Assembly: GCA_016648135.1 (NCBI GenBank)
Contig: JADDOH010010285.1
Span: 52,585-116,584, forward strand
Direction: 5' to 3'
Source: Agrypnia vestita
Lineage: Eukaryota; Arthropoda; Insecta; Trichoptera; Phryganeidae
Length of the DNA: 64,000 nt
The position numbers and the translations under genes are program-made. Numbering within the stretch: the stretch's first letter is position 1; every line of letters starts with the position of its first letter. This document shows, piece after piece, positions 1-10,261 of the stretch. The notes under the pieces were generated by a model that was given only the letters and a program-made list of their open reading frames with translations, did not search any database and was not told the origin of the DNA.

Positions 1-204
1 AAAAATAGTACATCAACTGTGGTGAGGGTTAGGTGAAAGAGAGAGAGGGTAGGGGTGGGTGTAGTTAATTGCGAGGGGAATATATCTAGAATATACAATC
101 GATAAATCTAGTTATTTCTTTAGCAAATTGTTTTTATTTATTTTTAAAATAATTTTTATTAAAAAGAAACAAAAACTATTTACTAATATTGGAGGTTTTT
201 ACTG

Positions 205-285
205 TGAAAATGCTGAACGTTGCATTGTGTAAAGTGTCTATTTTATACATACATGTTTCCCATATAAATAGTTTCGTTTCTGTGA
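205..285. mobile_element. Family A MITE, fragment
   Basis: This short piece matches the inner and terminal part of the most abundant repeat of the window. It has GAACGTTGCATTGTGTAAAG, then CATGTTTCCCATATAAATAG and TTTCGTTTCTGTGA, the same order as in the longer copies near 31500 and 55940. The other half is missing, so it is a deletion derivative or a decayed copy. It encodes nothing. Confidence 0.6.
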
Positions 286-945
286 AAAATTTATTTTAAC
301 ATAAATATATAGGTATTAAGTTTTCTTAGTAAATTGGTTGGGGTAATAACTGGGTTTTATGGTCATCACTAATTACCACGTGATCATTGTAGTGAGGATA
401 TTATAAGGGATATACGACATTTGTAACGTTTTATTTTCACCTGTTTCATGTTTTTCTCTGAGATTAAGCAATTTTCGGATTTTAAGCATTTGGCCATAGA
501 TAAAATTCCGTCATCTCTTCATCATCCACCGCATCATTTTGATCACCAGTTTTTTTTTGTCTTGTCCTATTTTAGTAGTAACGTATCCAAAGTAAGAAAG
601 AATTATTGTCCTGCATGTTGTAGAATGCTTCAGTGATGGACAAACCTTTGGTTACTAATCAAAAAAATACAAAAAAAAAAAATCTTGTCTAGTACCGTTG
701 GATGCCCGTCAAATTGCGTAAAGACAGTTACAAATCATCGATACAAATCTCATACAATGGTTACTGTATAACCAGTTAAAATTCCATCACTAGAAAGCCT
801 TTCTTTAGTACTAAGTTCCCGAGGAGTATAAGCAATCGTTCGTCTCCCAATCCATGGTATCCGTTACATCACGACTTAGGAAGATTAAAAAATAGTATTT
901 TTAAAATATGTAGTAAGATAGGTCACACTTTGAGAGTCACAGCCT
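286..945. other. AT-rich stretch, nothing recognised
   Basis: No coding signature, inverted repeat or match to another part of the window was seen. The 62-codon frame at 448-636 is rich in F, H and S and has no recognisable domain. There is an A-run near 670. Confidence 0.5.
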
Positions 946-1240
946 TTCTCGTCTGTTTCTCTGAGCTCGCTCTTGCTCACTATCGGTACCATTGTTCATT
1001 CAATACCGCATGCATTATGCGCCGCCGCTGACGGAGCTGACGCGCCGCCATCCTCGTCCTCACCAGATGTTGGGGAACATGTGTTTACTACTTTCAATTT
1101 TAAATTACCTTCTGCCTTCCAATTAAGGACACCTACTAATTGGGATTTTATTATTCTCGCAGATATCCCATCATTTAAAAAGTCTCTCCTGCGCAACAAC
1201 CATTATCTTGCCAATTTTCTGAACCCCCATAATATATAAT
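946..1240. other. G+C-rich island, candidate conserved non-coding element
   Basis: A run of CpG-containing sequence (GCGCCGCCGCTGACGG near 1020) stands out from AT-rich surroundings and matches no repeat in the window. An 88-codon plus-strand frame (973-1239) crosses it with a Ser/Pro-rich stretch and no known domain. A TTCTCGCAG acceptor-like string sits near 1155. It could be an exon, but regulatory sequence is equally likely. Confidence 0.35.
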
Positions 1241-2084
1241 AACAATTCTTTATCTACATGATCGTACTGCATACTGATGCATCAAATATATCGACGGTTC
1301 CTAGGTATATTTTCGATTCTGAAAAAATTCGATTTTCGCTTTGGTTTTCTTAAATTTGTTGAATGTTTACAAAAAAGCAAATATAAAGGAAAATGAATTA
1401 TTTTAGCATTATCCGAAAATATAAAGTAAATCTGACAGTTAAGTATAGTAAAACGAAAATTGTTTTTTTTCAGATTTGACAATACCTATACGTTGAGATC
1501 GTCGATATGCATGTCGCTAAAGAAGGCCGAAGATAATTGTAATTAGGATAGTGGACTTATTGACTTAGACATAGAAAACGTTCAACTCACTTGGATGTTT
1601 TCTACAAAATTTCAGCACATAAAGGTGTCATAGTGAGCTGTCCAAAACCGAATACAACTAATTTTTAGCATTTGTGGGTTGGTCACTTTCTGCGTAAATA
1701 TGTCCAGTATTACTCTCAGAGACCCTTTATCTTCCTGACCTTTACATATTAATAGGATATAGAAAATAAACACAACAAATAAATTTATTTATGGTTTCAA
1801 ATGTTCATAACATTAGCGCTGTGGTTAGATACACATAATTATTAATTTAGGTAAATAAATAACTGACTTTATACTAACCACGTTGATTATTTTATGTTTT
1901 ATAGAACAATTAAAATTATTTCGGATACATTTTAATTTTGAAGTAACGAGTATATTTGAAGCATCAAATTTCTTCGCTTCATAATATTTTTAATGCAGTA
2001 ATCTTTTATTTTATGAAAAATTGCAATTTAAATACAAAAAAATACCAGTTTTGATTATTTTCGCAACTTTTTTATTTTTATTAA
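1241..2084. other. AT-rich stretch, nothing recognised
   Basis: Unique AT-rich sequence without coding potential. It ends against the poly(T) run that marks the 3' end of the neighbouring minus-strand LINE. Confidence 0.5.
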
Positions 2085-2608
2085 TTTTTTTTTTTTTTTT
2101 ACATCTCAGACCCACAAATCATCACATTGATATTTGTCTGTAGGTGCATCAATACATATATATAAATAAATTGTATTTACCAGAAATACATTCATATTAA
2201 TTAATTACAATAGATCTTATAAACTCAAATACAAATTAACAATACTATACAACAATACAAGAAAAAATACAAATATTACCAAAATCAAAATAAGTCTCTT
2301 TTATTTAATAACATATTCATTAATTCTGTATTTTGCCCTTTTTTATTAATATCCATTTTGACACGACATGGGATTTTATTTAATATTTTTGGTATGACAT
2401 ATTTTAATGTTCTTTGTCCATATATATTTATATTAATTGGCATAGAGCCTTGTTTCTTGAAGAGTTCCTGTATATCTTTAGTAGCACTTTCTTTATTTAT
2501 TAATTTTAACTTGTATAATTGAATCTCAACCCTACAAAATACTGCTGCGCATATTTCGTAAACTCTCATCGGGACATATGTGAGAATGATAACTATTAAA
2601 AAAAGCAA
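2085..2608 (-). pseudogene. 5'-truncated LINE (CR1/jockey-like), 3' end with poly(A)
   Basis: On the minus strand a 107-codon frame (2608-2285) ends with KYVIPKILNKIP and a basic tail. This pattern resembles the last residues of CR1/jockey-type reverse transcriptases, where a variant of (I/G)P..WN.LP is followed by a short amphipathic end. About 185 bp of A-rich sequence follows, then a T-run at 2085-2100 that reads as a poly(A) tail on the minus strand. Stop codon, 3' UTR and poly(A) in that order fit a 5'-truncated LINE insertion. The catalytic RT motifs and the endonuclease are absent. The clade is uncertain because only the extreme C-terminus survives. Confidence 0.5.
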
Positions 2609-3376
2609 TCGTCTTCAATATTTATTGCATAAATTTATTTATTTTAAACGTAACGGCATTTACACTTTGAAAGAATCTACCTCAGTTCCTATTTACGAGA
2701 TGTGGAACTCTATCACATTAACATTATTTATAGTAAGTATTCTTTATAGTCTTTTACAACCTTAAACAAATACTATTCATACAGATAAAAGTTTATCACA
2801 CATAATTTAATACTCCTTTTTCAAGTACACGGAAAGAACGACTTTGCTTTGAAACTCACCGAAAGGATTAAGGGAGAAAACGCGCACTTTTGAATATTTT
2901 CAGGTCTAAAAAGGCGGAGCAAATTCTTAATCTATCGCTTTTCTGTGCTGACAGTACTACGGATGTAAAACCTTATGAAAAATAAGAAAACGTTATCAAA
3001 ATAGATATAAGAATTAATTCTTAATCTGTTATGGTCAATTAACGATGGATGGCTTATTCTTATAAAATCAGAACAGACTAAGAATAATAACCTAAGATTA
3101 TTGAGGGCGTCCCAATAAAAAGGGTCTAAACGTAGGCAGTACATAGGGTCATAAAGTGATTTTATTGTTTCAAAATGGTCTATATAACAGCACTGCACTA
3201 CGAATGTCGAAAATCTAAATTGCCTGACAAATGTTTTTAGAATTTAATCTTCAAAGAATGAAGTGTCTTATCAAAGGTCAAAACATCTGACATTTTAGAA
3301 ATATATTAAATTACTGTAAGTTTAGTGTTATGTTATATGTTTTAATTCGTCTTTAATTGTTGTTATATTTTACAAA
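2609..3376. other. AT-rich stretch, nothing recognised
   Basis: No repeat match or coding signature. The short frames here (for example 2932-3198 minus) have no domain and no neighbours that would support a gene. Confidence 0.5.
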
Positions 3377-3421
3377 GAAGGGAAGTATAATAAAAACATG
3401 GTTTTTATGGGTTACTTTTTT
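3377..3421. repeat. Family F repeat, end fragment
   Basis: AGTATAATAAAAACATGGTT followed by TTTATGGGTTACTTTTTT matches one end of the two longer family F copies at 16298-16810 and 20599-20933. Only about 45 bp is kept. Confidence 0.55.
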
Positions 3422-3570
3422 TATATATATCCATTCGGTAGTAACAAATATGACGGATGCCGGCAATTTGACGATGTCACTGGGATTGCTCAGCAACATG
3501 AATGTACAAAGAAAACATGAAATTAATGTCAAGTAAATATCTCTACTGTAAAATTTTGTTTTTGCATATA

Positions 3571-4134
3571 CAGGATGTAATAGAGCTGGTCTCAATACTT
3601 TACAGGTGGATTCCTGCCATGATTATGAGTCGAAAATGTTCAAGAAACCATGACGTAATACCAATTGTTATTGAGTTATTCAGTATCAAAGTTTGCATTT
3701 TTTTTCAATATTTTTTATAAAACGTCAAAGTATCGTTACAGTAACTCATGTAGTTAGCAAAAAATTCATTCTTTTCAATAAAAGTTAAATAAAATTTTTA
3801 AAAAATCCAGTTCGTATGTTTTCCAATTGGAATTGGAAGGTTTTTATCATTTCATTTGCAATTGGAATGTTCTCCAATTGGAATTGGGACGTTTTTATCA
3901 TTTTATTTAACTTTTATTGAAACAAATCAATTTTTCATATTCGATATAAGTTACTGTAATAGTTAGTCCAACGTTTTGCAAAAAATAAGTCAGAATTATT
4001 GAAAAAAATGCAAACTTTGATGTCGCTTATCTCCTTAACTATTTATATGGTCATGGTTGCTCGAACATTTTCGACCCGTAATCAAGGTAGGAATCTACCT
4101 GTAAAGTATTGTGGGCTAGCTCTGTTACGTCCTG
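3571..4134. mobile_element. Family G long-palindrome element, full length
   Basis: The left end starts CAGGATGTAATAGAGCTGG and the right end finishes GCTCTGTTACGTCCTG, which are imperfect inverse complements. The inverted similarity continues inward for most of the unit: ATGAGTCGAAAATGTTCAAG on the left answers GAACATTTTCGACCCG on the right, and TATCAAAGTTTGCATTTTTT answers AAATGCAAACTTTGATGTC. The two arms together fill about 560 bp with a central block of repeated CCAATTGGAATTGG words. It codes for nothing and would fold into one long hairpin. It is a non-autonomous foldback or MITE-like element of unassigned superfamily. The flanks show at most a 2-3 bp A/T duplication. Confidence 0.8.
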
Positions 4135-4517
4135 AATACCGTTTTCAAAGGGAATAATACCCTTTTCCCCTTATGAAATCGTTCGTTCGTTGGTTCGTTG
4201 AGCCAAATGATGACGATGCTTTTAGACTTTCCAATGCAACCAGTTAACTTTCATCCATTTTTTTCCCGTATTTTTTCATCCAAGAATGAATGTATTAAAA
4301 TCTCCATCAATAGGAACGAGCTCTAGATGAACAATTTATTATTGTGCATGTCCAAGCGGTAATTGAATGAGTTACTATCTGAAAACAATAACACCGCGCG
4401 CTGTAATTAATTATCCGAAGACATTTACAACATTCCTACGTCATCGGGGGTACCCTGGTGCCTTCGTGTACTGAAGGCGTAGAGAAAGTTAGCCTTGACC
4501 ACAATAATATAATTTTT
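4135..4517. other. Spacer between two family G elements
   Basis: A moderately mixed sequence with no domain or repeat match. A CpG-containing portion lies at 4390-4480. It may be the old flanking DNA split by the two insertions. Confidence 0.4.
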
Positions 4518-4915
4518 AAATATTCCTGACTTATTTTTTGCAAAAAATTGTACTATCTTTACAGTAACTTATATCTAATATGAAAAATTCATTCGTTTCA
4601 ATAAAAGTTAAATAAAAGGATAAAAACTTTGTAATTCCAATTGGAAAACATTCCAATTGCAATTTTTTCTGGGTTGTTATTATTTTATTTGAAACGAATA
4701 TTTTTTCATAATTGATATAAGTTACCGTAACGATACTTTGACGTTTTGTAAAAAAATAAGTCAGAAATACCCATTGAAAAAAAGCAATATTTGCTATTGT
4801 ACATCTCCATAACTATTGATATGAGGTCATAGTTGCTTGAACATTTTCGACTAATCATCAAGGCAGGACTCCATTGTAAAGTTTTTGCTAAGAGACACTC
4901 TGTATTTGAATTGCA
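4518..4915. mobile_element. Family G long-palindrome element, left-truncated
   Basis: This repeats the centre and right arm of the preceding element: CTGACTTATTTTTTGCAAAA, the AATTCCAATTGGAAAACATT centre, AGTTACCGTAACGATACTTT, and GCTTGAACATTTTCGACTAA near the right end. The outer left arm is missing, and the right end is degraded to ACACTCTGTA where a full copy has an ACACC.TG-type end. It is non-coding. Confidence 0.7.
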
Positions 4916-5399
4916 AGAACTAAAATTTTATTATCTCAGAATGCACATTTTGGAAAGGTCCTGCATTTAGGGCGCGATACAAGAGATTTTATTAAATTTT
5001 ACTTTATTTGGGATTTATATAGTATAGTACAAGAAGAACAGAGTATAATATGATGTACAAAAAGATTTAGCCAATTATATAATTCTATTGATGAACAGAT
5101 ATCGAAGAGAGAAATAATAAATTATATACAAAAAATGGCCGGTAAAACAACATACATTCAATAAGTTAAAAAATATCAGGTAAATAAGTCCACATGGGGA
5201 CAAGGGATTAAGGGAAGGGAAGGTGGAATGCGGATGGGATTAAGAACTGTGTGATGATAATTAAAAATATTAAGAGTAGATAGTCTATGTATTGGCGCTT
5301 GATTTAAATGTACTGATATTTAAATATAGAGAGTATGTATGTAAATTTGTGCTGTTCTGATTTTGATTTTTGTTTTAGCAGTTTTTAAATGGTAGATAA
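4916..5399. other. AT-rich stretch, nothing recognised
   Basis: No coding signature or repeat match seen. A purine-rich patch (GGGATTAAGGGAAGGGAAGG) lies near 5210. Confidence 0.45.
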
Positions 5400-5891
5400 G
5401 GGCAAATTCATACTATTTCGTGATCTCACGTGCGTCCACCACATATAGGTACCACAGATAGAGAAATAAGTAAAACTAGTACTAGTACATGGATTTCATA
5501 TTGCGAGGAATTGCCAAGAAGGACCCATCACATACCCAGTGTCGTTTTGTGAGCAATAGTTCCCATATGGGCCCTACACTTTCGCCACCCAATTTGGCAT
5601 TTTTTTAATGCTTAAGTGGTCTTCTTCTAAATGCAAGCGTTGCGGGTTGGCATCCACACACAACCTCTTCGCTATCTACTAGGTGCAAGGATGAAGAGGG
5701 GGAAGCCATAGTTACAGAAATAGGATGCAAGGAATAGGAAGTAAAGTGGGACCCACCACAGACCCGGCGCCGTTCGAATTTTAATAAAACGTATATAAAT
5801 GACGGAGAGTTATCAAGAAAAACCAGTACATAGCGGTTACACTCCAGAGGGAGGCCTCCTGAGGATTTCCCAACGAGAGACCCACACCCGA
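5400..5891 (-). other. Probable 3' UTR of the adjacent LINE relic
   Basis: This moderately G+C-rich block lies directly downstream, on the minus strand, of the LINE C-terminal coding relic at 5892-6343. It has no coding continuity of its own. The assignment rests on position and composition only. No poly(A) run was found at its low-coordinate end. Confidence 0.3.
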
Positions 5892-6343
5892 TTAAAGGAT
5901 CTGAAGTATGACAGGTTGAACGCGTTTCTCACAAGATCGGAGTTTACGAAGGAAAATCCACCTATACCCCTTCTCGTCTTCTCGACAATCATCAAGAATA
6001 GGGCATTCTTTTAGTAGGTGCTCCGGTGTCTGCCTCACGCGACTGCAGGTACACCAGGGGTCACTAGCAAGTCCCAAGTCAAACAGTTTGCTTCTGAACT
6101 CACCATGACCCGAAACCATCTGCATCGTGAAGTGGTCCAACATTGGAGGACCGCCTATACCCCATTCTCGAATCGATACTGATGGAAGGAAAGTATATGT
6201 CCATCTCGCCTGTGTCGCAGTATCCCACCTTTCCTGCCAGACTCTAAGAGTCTCTCTGCTAAGCTCCGCGCATTGTTCCTTGAATGTAATGTTATCTGAG
6301 GGGCTTAAGTAACCTAACTTTCTTGCAAGGAATACAAGAAAGT
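5892..6343 (-). pseudogene. I/R1-like LINE ORF2 C-terminus (zinc-knuckle region)
   Basis: A minus-strand frame runs uninterrupted for about 150 codons. It contains WQERWDTATQARW, then HFTMQMVSGHGEFRSKL, then CTCSRVRQTPEHLLKECP. The order (linker, GHG.FR..L block, C.C..........H....C knuckle) is the hallmark of the extreme C-terminus of I/R1/TRAS-type non-LTR retrotransposon polyproteins. Endonuclease, RT and most of any RNase H domain are missing, so this is a 5'-truncated dead copy. Its upstream limit coincides with a 17-bp hairpin, suggesting a rearrangement breakpoint. The clade is inferred from the knuckle layout. Confidence 0.75.
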
Positions 6344-6351
6344 CAGGTTAC
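6309..6351. repeat. Short-looped inverted repeat (17-bp arms)
   Basis: GTAACCTAACTTTCTTG and CAAGAAAGTCAGGTTAC are inverse complements with one mismatch, separated by 9 nt. It lies at the boundary between the LINE relic and an unrelated G+C-rich segment. Confidence 0.8.
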
Positions 6352-6680
6352 ATTCCTCCACTTCTATCCGTTTCTCCTCAGACTTAAGACGATTCACCGC
6401 GGATTTATGCGCACGTCCGCCGGCTTATTTATCGGGACCTGCGCGCCGCCATTATGCGTCAATTCGGACGCATTCAAATTGAGTTTTTACACAAAAAAAT
6501 CCAGAACGGATGGAGCGCCGGAGTGATGCCTGAATGGGTGCAGTTTGTCTATCTATCCGGGCCGCGACAGCGCGGCGTCTATCCGCGGACAAGCCGTCAC
6601 TGCAGAGCTCCGACGCGGCGAGCAGCTCCGCAGGAAGGTCTCGGATGCAATGAAAATCAATGAAAAGTAAGACTATATAT
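6352..6680. other. G+C-rich island of unknown nature
   Basis: This is one of the most G+C-rich segments of the window, with CGCGCCGCC, CCGCGACAGCGCGGCG and CGACGCGGCGAGCAGC. Two overlapping plus-strand frames (6323-6526, 6454-6663) cross it without a known domain. AAAAGTAAGA at about 6664 resembles a splice donor. It could be a host exon or promoter-proximal CpG sequence, a regulatory island, or an unrecognised transposon piece. I cannot decide. Confidence 0.35.
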
Positions 6681-7154
6681 TTTAATTTTATTTACTTGCT
6701 ACCTTTATGTTACCCGGTTTCGCCAGAAATTTAATTTCTTGTGTAGGTACATTATTGTAATATATTCACTAAAAATTATGCTGGCAAAAAAGATAAGAGA
6801 ATTCATCAAATTTTTTTACTTCATTCATATTTTCTATTTAACAATATCACTAACACTACCAAATGGCACTATGTACACACTTTCATAAATGTACTACGAT
6901 TTCGCGGTAATTGTAATAGTTATAATTGATAAATTTAAATTGGCATTTTGTGAAAAACTGAAGTAAATTTCAGCAATGTCGTCTTATTTTTTACCAGTTA
7001 CTTAGGCAATTCAAAACCTCGTTTGGAATGGAATATTGCGATCAAAAAATAGTCGCGTTGGCCTAGAAATTTCAGATGAAATAATTTGTGTAAGTATTAC
7101 GACGCAAGAATGCAGCGTTTGAGAATTTTTGCTGCTTCGCTTATACAAATTTAA
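6681..7154. other. AT-rich stretch, nothing recognised
   Basis: No coding signature, terminal repeat or match elsewhere in the window. Confidence 0.45.
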
Positions 7155-7580
7155 CTAACTTGCCATCACGTAGGCAGAGAGGATAGAGCGCCATACTCTT
7201 CTGTCCTGACGTAAAATTCTCGACTTATCTATATTCATACATTTTCGCATGCAAGCTCGACGATTGTAGAGGCTTCTGACGGGACCATCTTTTAGTATCT
7301 GTTTAATCTGGTCACGCCACGTCTTCCTCTCTTTCTGGCGTCGTCAACACTTGCATTACATATATTTCTAACCATTCTTTCCTCATTTATTCGCTCAACA
7401 TGCCCAAACTACCTGAACGACTCTGTTTTAATTCTATGAATTATGCCACGATCAGCTTTACATTAATTCCTAATATCTTTACTTTACTCTAAGGGATCTC
7501 ATCTCCGCTGTATTCAATTTACTTTCGTTCCTATTCTGCAAGCTTCACTTCCATACATCAGTGTCGGTTTTTTCTACCGC
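7155..7580 (-). pseudogene. RTE-like LINE RT C-terminus, degraded
   Basis: Reading the minus strand in pieces gives TLMYGSEA near 7560, then FGHVERINEERMVRNI near 7400, an RKRGR block near 7330, and SRILRQDRRVWRSI near 7190. The sequence (YG.E, GHV.R....R, basic GR-rich patch, D...WR) is the conserved end of RTE/Proto-type reverse transcriptases common in insects. Several stops and at least one frameshift interrupt it. It abuts a PLE tail at 7600, so one may have inserted next to the other. Confidence 0.75.
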
Positions 7581-7599
7581 TAGTTTCGCCTCGGTAGAC

Positions 7600-7775
7600 A
7601 TATTTTTTTTATTTATTTATGGTTTTTGTGTTTAATTTGTAGAACTCCATATTTATTTTTAGCGAAATTTAAAATAAATGAAATTTTAATAAATATTATT
7701 ATTAAGTTCTACGGTTAAGTATTTTTATGTGTTTCGGCTTGTAAGGCCATTATCAAACAGTGGATATACCACGTA
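7600..7775 (-). mobile_element. PLE lineage D 3' region with hammerhead-like core
   Basis: Downstream of the PLE coding relic the minus strand reads TTTGATAA, a GGC...GCC stem and GAAACACATA (7770-7738), a mutated hammerhead layout (consensus CTGATGA, stem II, GAAA). The remaining tail (AACTTAATAATAATATTTAT, then TTTCGCTAAAA) recurs in the opposite orientation at 16872-16968. PLEs are known to carry hammerhead motifs in their terminal repeats. Two core substitutions make activity unlikely here. Confidence 0.55.
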
Positions 7776-7966
7776 CAAACGACTTATTTATAAACTTTTA
7801 AGTTTTTCTTCTTTTTTCCCTTTTAGAGTAATTAGATATTTGTGGTGAAGCCATGTAGTAATGTTCGTTTTTTCCCGGGCACTTATCATTAAAGGTGCCT
7901 CGGTTAACGTTACGCTTAATTATCAAAATTTCCCGTTAGCTGCAAGTGTTATTTATAAATATTATT

Positions 7967-8251
7967 TTAATTTATGTCCTTGATTATTGGTTTTTTAAAA
8001 ATATTTTGAAGTTGAGAGAAGGTAATTTTTTGTTGATTATTTAAATTTTTAATATTTGGATCCTTTTTATATTTATTTATTTCTAGTTGCTCAAGTAAAT
8101 TTATCCTAAAACCTTTTGTTTCTATATGTAAAGGTTTTGGTTCGTTATCACCTTGCGGGACGTGGTTTTCATTTAATAAATGGGCCGCAAATTTTGACTC
8201 TAATTTCTTTATTTTTTTAAATGAGAATACAAACATCTGTTTTGTAAACAT
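7967..8251 (-). pseudogene. PLE lineage D, C-terminal (GIY-YIG) coding remnant
   Basis: A 94-codon minus-strand frame contains FAAHLLNENH followed by KPLHIETKGFRINLLEQL and EINKY. This is the typical end of Penelope-like polyproteins after the GIY-YIG endonuclease core (F..HLL..H, then LHI...G...N.LE..EI.K). RT and the catalytic GIY-YIG half are missing, so the copy is 5'-truncated. The frame ends about 190 bp before the hammerhead-like tail, the spacing expected for coding end plus 3' UTR. Confidence 0.75.
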
Positions 8252-8519
8252 AATGCTTAATGTAAACCATAATGCAATAATCTATGGTAATTTAACAATA
8301 ACCAATCCCACGGATTGAAACCCAGGAAGGAAGGACAATAAACAATAACTTAGCTTTCCAATTGCAGCTCAATTTAAACTCGTTTTTTCTCATACACAGT
8401 GTGTACGAGAAACCAGACGTCTTGTACATGTTCCAACGTCGTTTCTTATTATTTATTTTTAAAACCACCAACCAATTGATTCTATTGCCATAGACAATGA
8501 GATAACGAATGTGACGCAA
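8252..8519. other. Nothing recognised
   Basis: Mixed AT-rich sequence. A 75-codon minus frame (8292-8519) has no domain. Confidence 0.4.
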
Positions 8520-8845
8520 CAGTTGTCGCTTCCGATACGGTGAAAGGACGAAGGCTTTGAAATGCCGACGTCTCGGGAGGCTTACTGCTGGCGCGCAACA
8601 CTTATCCAGATACAGGCGGAGTTACGAGCTTCCACGGGATGACTTAGGAACCGAGAATGCAGAAACGGAATGAGGTGCGTTTTTATGGAGGCCGCTTCTT
8701 AAGGGCAGGATTAATGCACGTAGTGAAAGAAATAGCCTAGTCTCGCCTACCACATACCGCGCACGGCCTCCGAGGTTTATGGTCTTCATAACGCATTTGT
8801 TTCCGGAAGCTCTGTACCAGATGGCCGACGCGCCCAACAACTAAA
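8520..8845. other. G+C-rich island, candidate regulatory element
   Basis: Contains GCCGACGTCTCGGGAGGC, CTGGCGCGCAACAC, TACCGCGCACGGCC and GGCCGACGCGCCC in an otherwise AT-rich environment. It matches no other part of the window and has no convincing protein in any frame. The 72-codon minus frame (8622-8840) is low complexity by eye. Confidence 0.35.
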
Positions 8846-9017
8846 ATGTAAGGATAGTGATTTTTTTAAATGCTATCCTTATTCGAATTAAACAGCGTAC
8901 CTACAACATATAATAAATTCAATGTAAAATAATGGTTATCAGTAATGTTAAGTTAAAAATAACACGAATGCATGGCCTAATAATAACGACAACATTTCAA
9001 AGTACCTATGTACCTAC
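8846..9017. other. Nothing recognised
   Basis: AT-rich spacer ending with the GTACCTATGTACCTAC words often seen in insect intergenic DNA. Confidence 0.4.
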
Positions 9018-9398
9018 ATATCGACTGCCCCAACGAACGAGGCAGTAACTCAATATTTTAGCTATTTGAGTTAGTACCATTTTTAGGTTTAGGCCGCCTA
9101 TCTACAGCAAAGACAGCAGTATCTCAAATGCAATATTTAACAGATAAAAATATGAATTTTACAAAACTAGTAAATCAGTTAACCATTTTTCTTCCATGTA
9201 ATAACGAAGTAGGTAGGAATGTAAATTATAATAAAATATCTCAATTACTAGTAAGATCGTCTTAAATATTACTTACACACACAAAAAAAAATTGAGAAGA
9301 TTCAAAAAAGAATTAGAAATCCGGTTCGAAACTTAAAAGTGTTCCTCTGAAAAATCGATTTATTTGAGCTACTGCCTCGATCATTGGGCAGTCGATAT
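9018..9398. mobile_element. Family L TIR element (MITE)
   Basis: The left end ATATCGACTGCCCCAACGAA continues to CGAGGCAGTAACTCAA. The right end reads TTTGAGCTACTGCCTCGA then CATTGGGCAGTCGATAT, an inverse copy of roughly 40 bp with few differences. Total length is about 380 bp with no coding capacity. Only one copy is present, and the superfamily is not identifiable from the ends alone. Confidence 0.75.
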
Positions 9399-9540
9399 TT
9401 CCAGATTGAAGATATTCGTGTTTTAATAATTCATATATTGAAATGCTATATGAAGGGATTTAAAAAAATATACTTCAACACGATTTTTATTTTTTATAAT
9501 AAAAAAATATAAATCGAGATACAACAATGGATACTTGTAT

Positions 9541-9812
9541 TACAAGGGAGAGTCAAAAATTATCCGCACTATCGCCATAATATACCTTCAAGGTTGTCAA
9601 TCTGTATTGTTTGTTATTTTTATGTTGGTATAACTGCGGTCACATGTGTGAAATTTGATCTGGGTCGTGGCATTTTACTTCCGGTCTAGATACGTAAATA
9701 TAGTGAAAATAAAAACTTCCGCTCCGCTAGCAGCTTGCACCAAGGAGGAACAACGGGCAGTGATCCGATCTGGTCGGCGGGTGTGGAAGAGGCTGAAATT
9801 CATTTTATCACA
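9541..9812 (+). pseudogene. mariner 5' end: terminus, leader and transposase N-terminus
   Basis: ACAAGGGAGAGTCAAAAATT begins the segment and resembles a mariner inverted terminus. About 170 bp downstream the plus strand encodes TKEEQRAVIR, and after a single frameshift SAGVEEAEIH. Together these match the first helix-turn-helix of mariner transposases (K.EQR.VIRFL...G....EIH). The rest of the transposase and the other terminus are missing, so this is a truncated, frameshifted relic. Confidence 0.7.
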
Positions 9813-9970
9813 ATATACGTATATCAGTGGATAATTTCCGACTTACCTAATGTTATACATTTTTTTGAAAAAAATCACATTTTTTCGTCTCGCTTTCGAT
9901 CAGTTACATAATAATATATACTTTTCGATCAAAAAACCGATGTGATGTGTTTAGTAGAACAGCAAATTAT

Positions 9971-10060
9971 GTCTTATCTTATCTTATATATTCTGCCGTG
10001 TATATGTGACCTCTCTAGCCAGCGTTTCAGATCCTATTACAGGGTCCATCATCAGGGCTG
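9971..10060 (-). mobile_element. PLE lineage C terminal repeat with hammerhead-like core
   Basis: On the minus strand CTGATGA (10055-10049) is followed by GGACCCT, a GTAAT loop and AGGATCT (stem II with one mismatch and one wobble), then GAAAC (10028-10024). This is the hammerhead core order. Next come GCTGGCTAGAGAGGTC and ATATACACGGCAGAATAT, then a (CTTAT)n-like stretch. Stem I is not convincing and the expected GTC cleavage triplet appears mutated to GGC. The block sits downstream of the PLE coding region in the orientation known for PLE terminal repeats. Confidence 0.6.
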
Positions 10061-10261
10061 ATGTGATGAGTATGTGTTGAGGTGTAGGTTTAGTACTGGC
10101 TTGCAATAACCGAAGTCAGGGTGTGTCCCAAGTTTGTGTTAGGCTAGGTACTGGCTTGCAGTACCTTTTCTAAAGCAGAGTTTGTATTTCTTAGTATAGT
10201 GTGTGATGATGCCGTGTCGGAAACAGGTGTTGTCAATATTTTTTGTTGCGGAATGTCAATG

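Noticed and set aside
973..1239. 88-codon frame with Ser/Pro-rich part as a possible exon
   Set aside because: No family match and no clear splice pair; kept only as an island.
9018..9398. piggyBac or hAT assignment for the family L element
   Set aside because: Ends and flanks show neither a TTAA nor an 8-bp duplication that I can defend.
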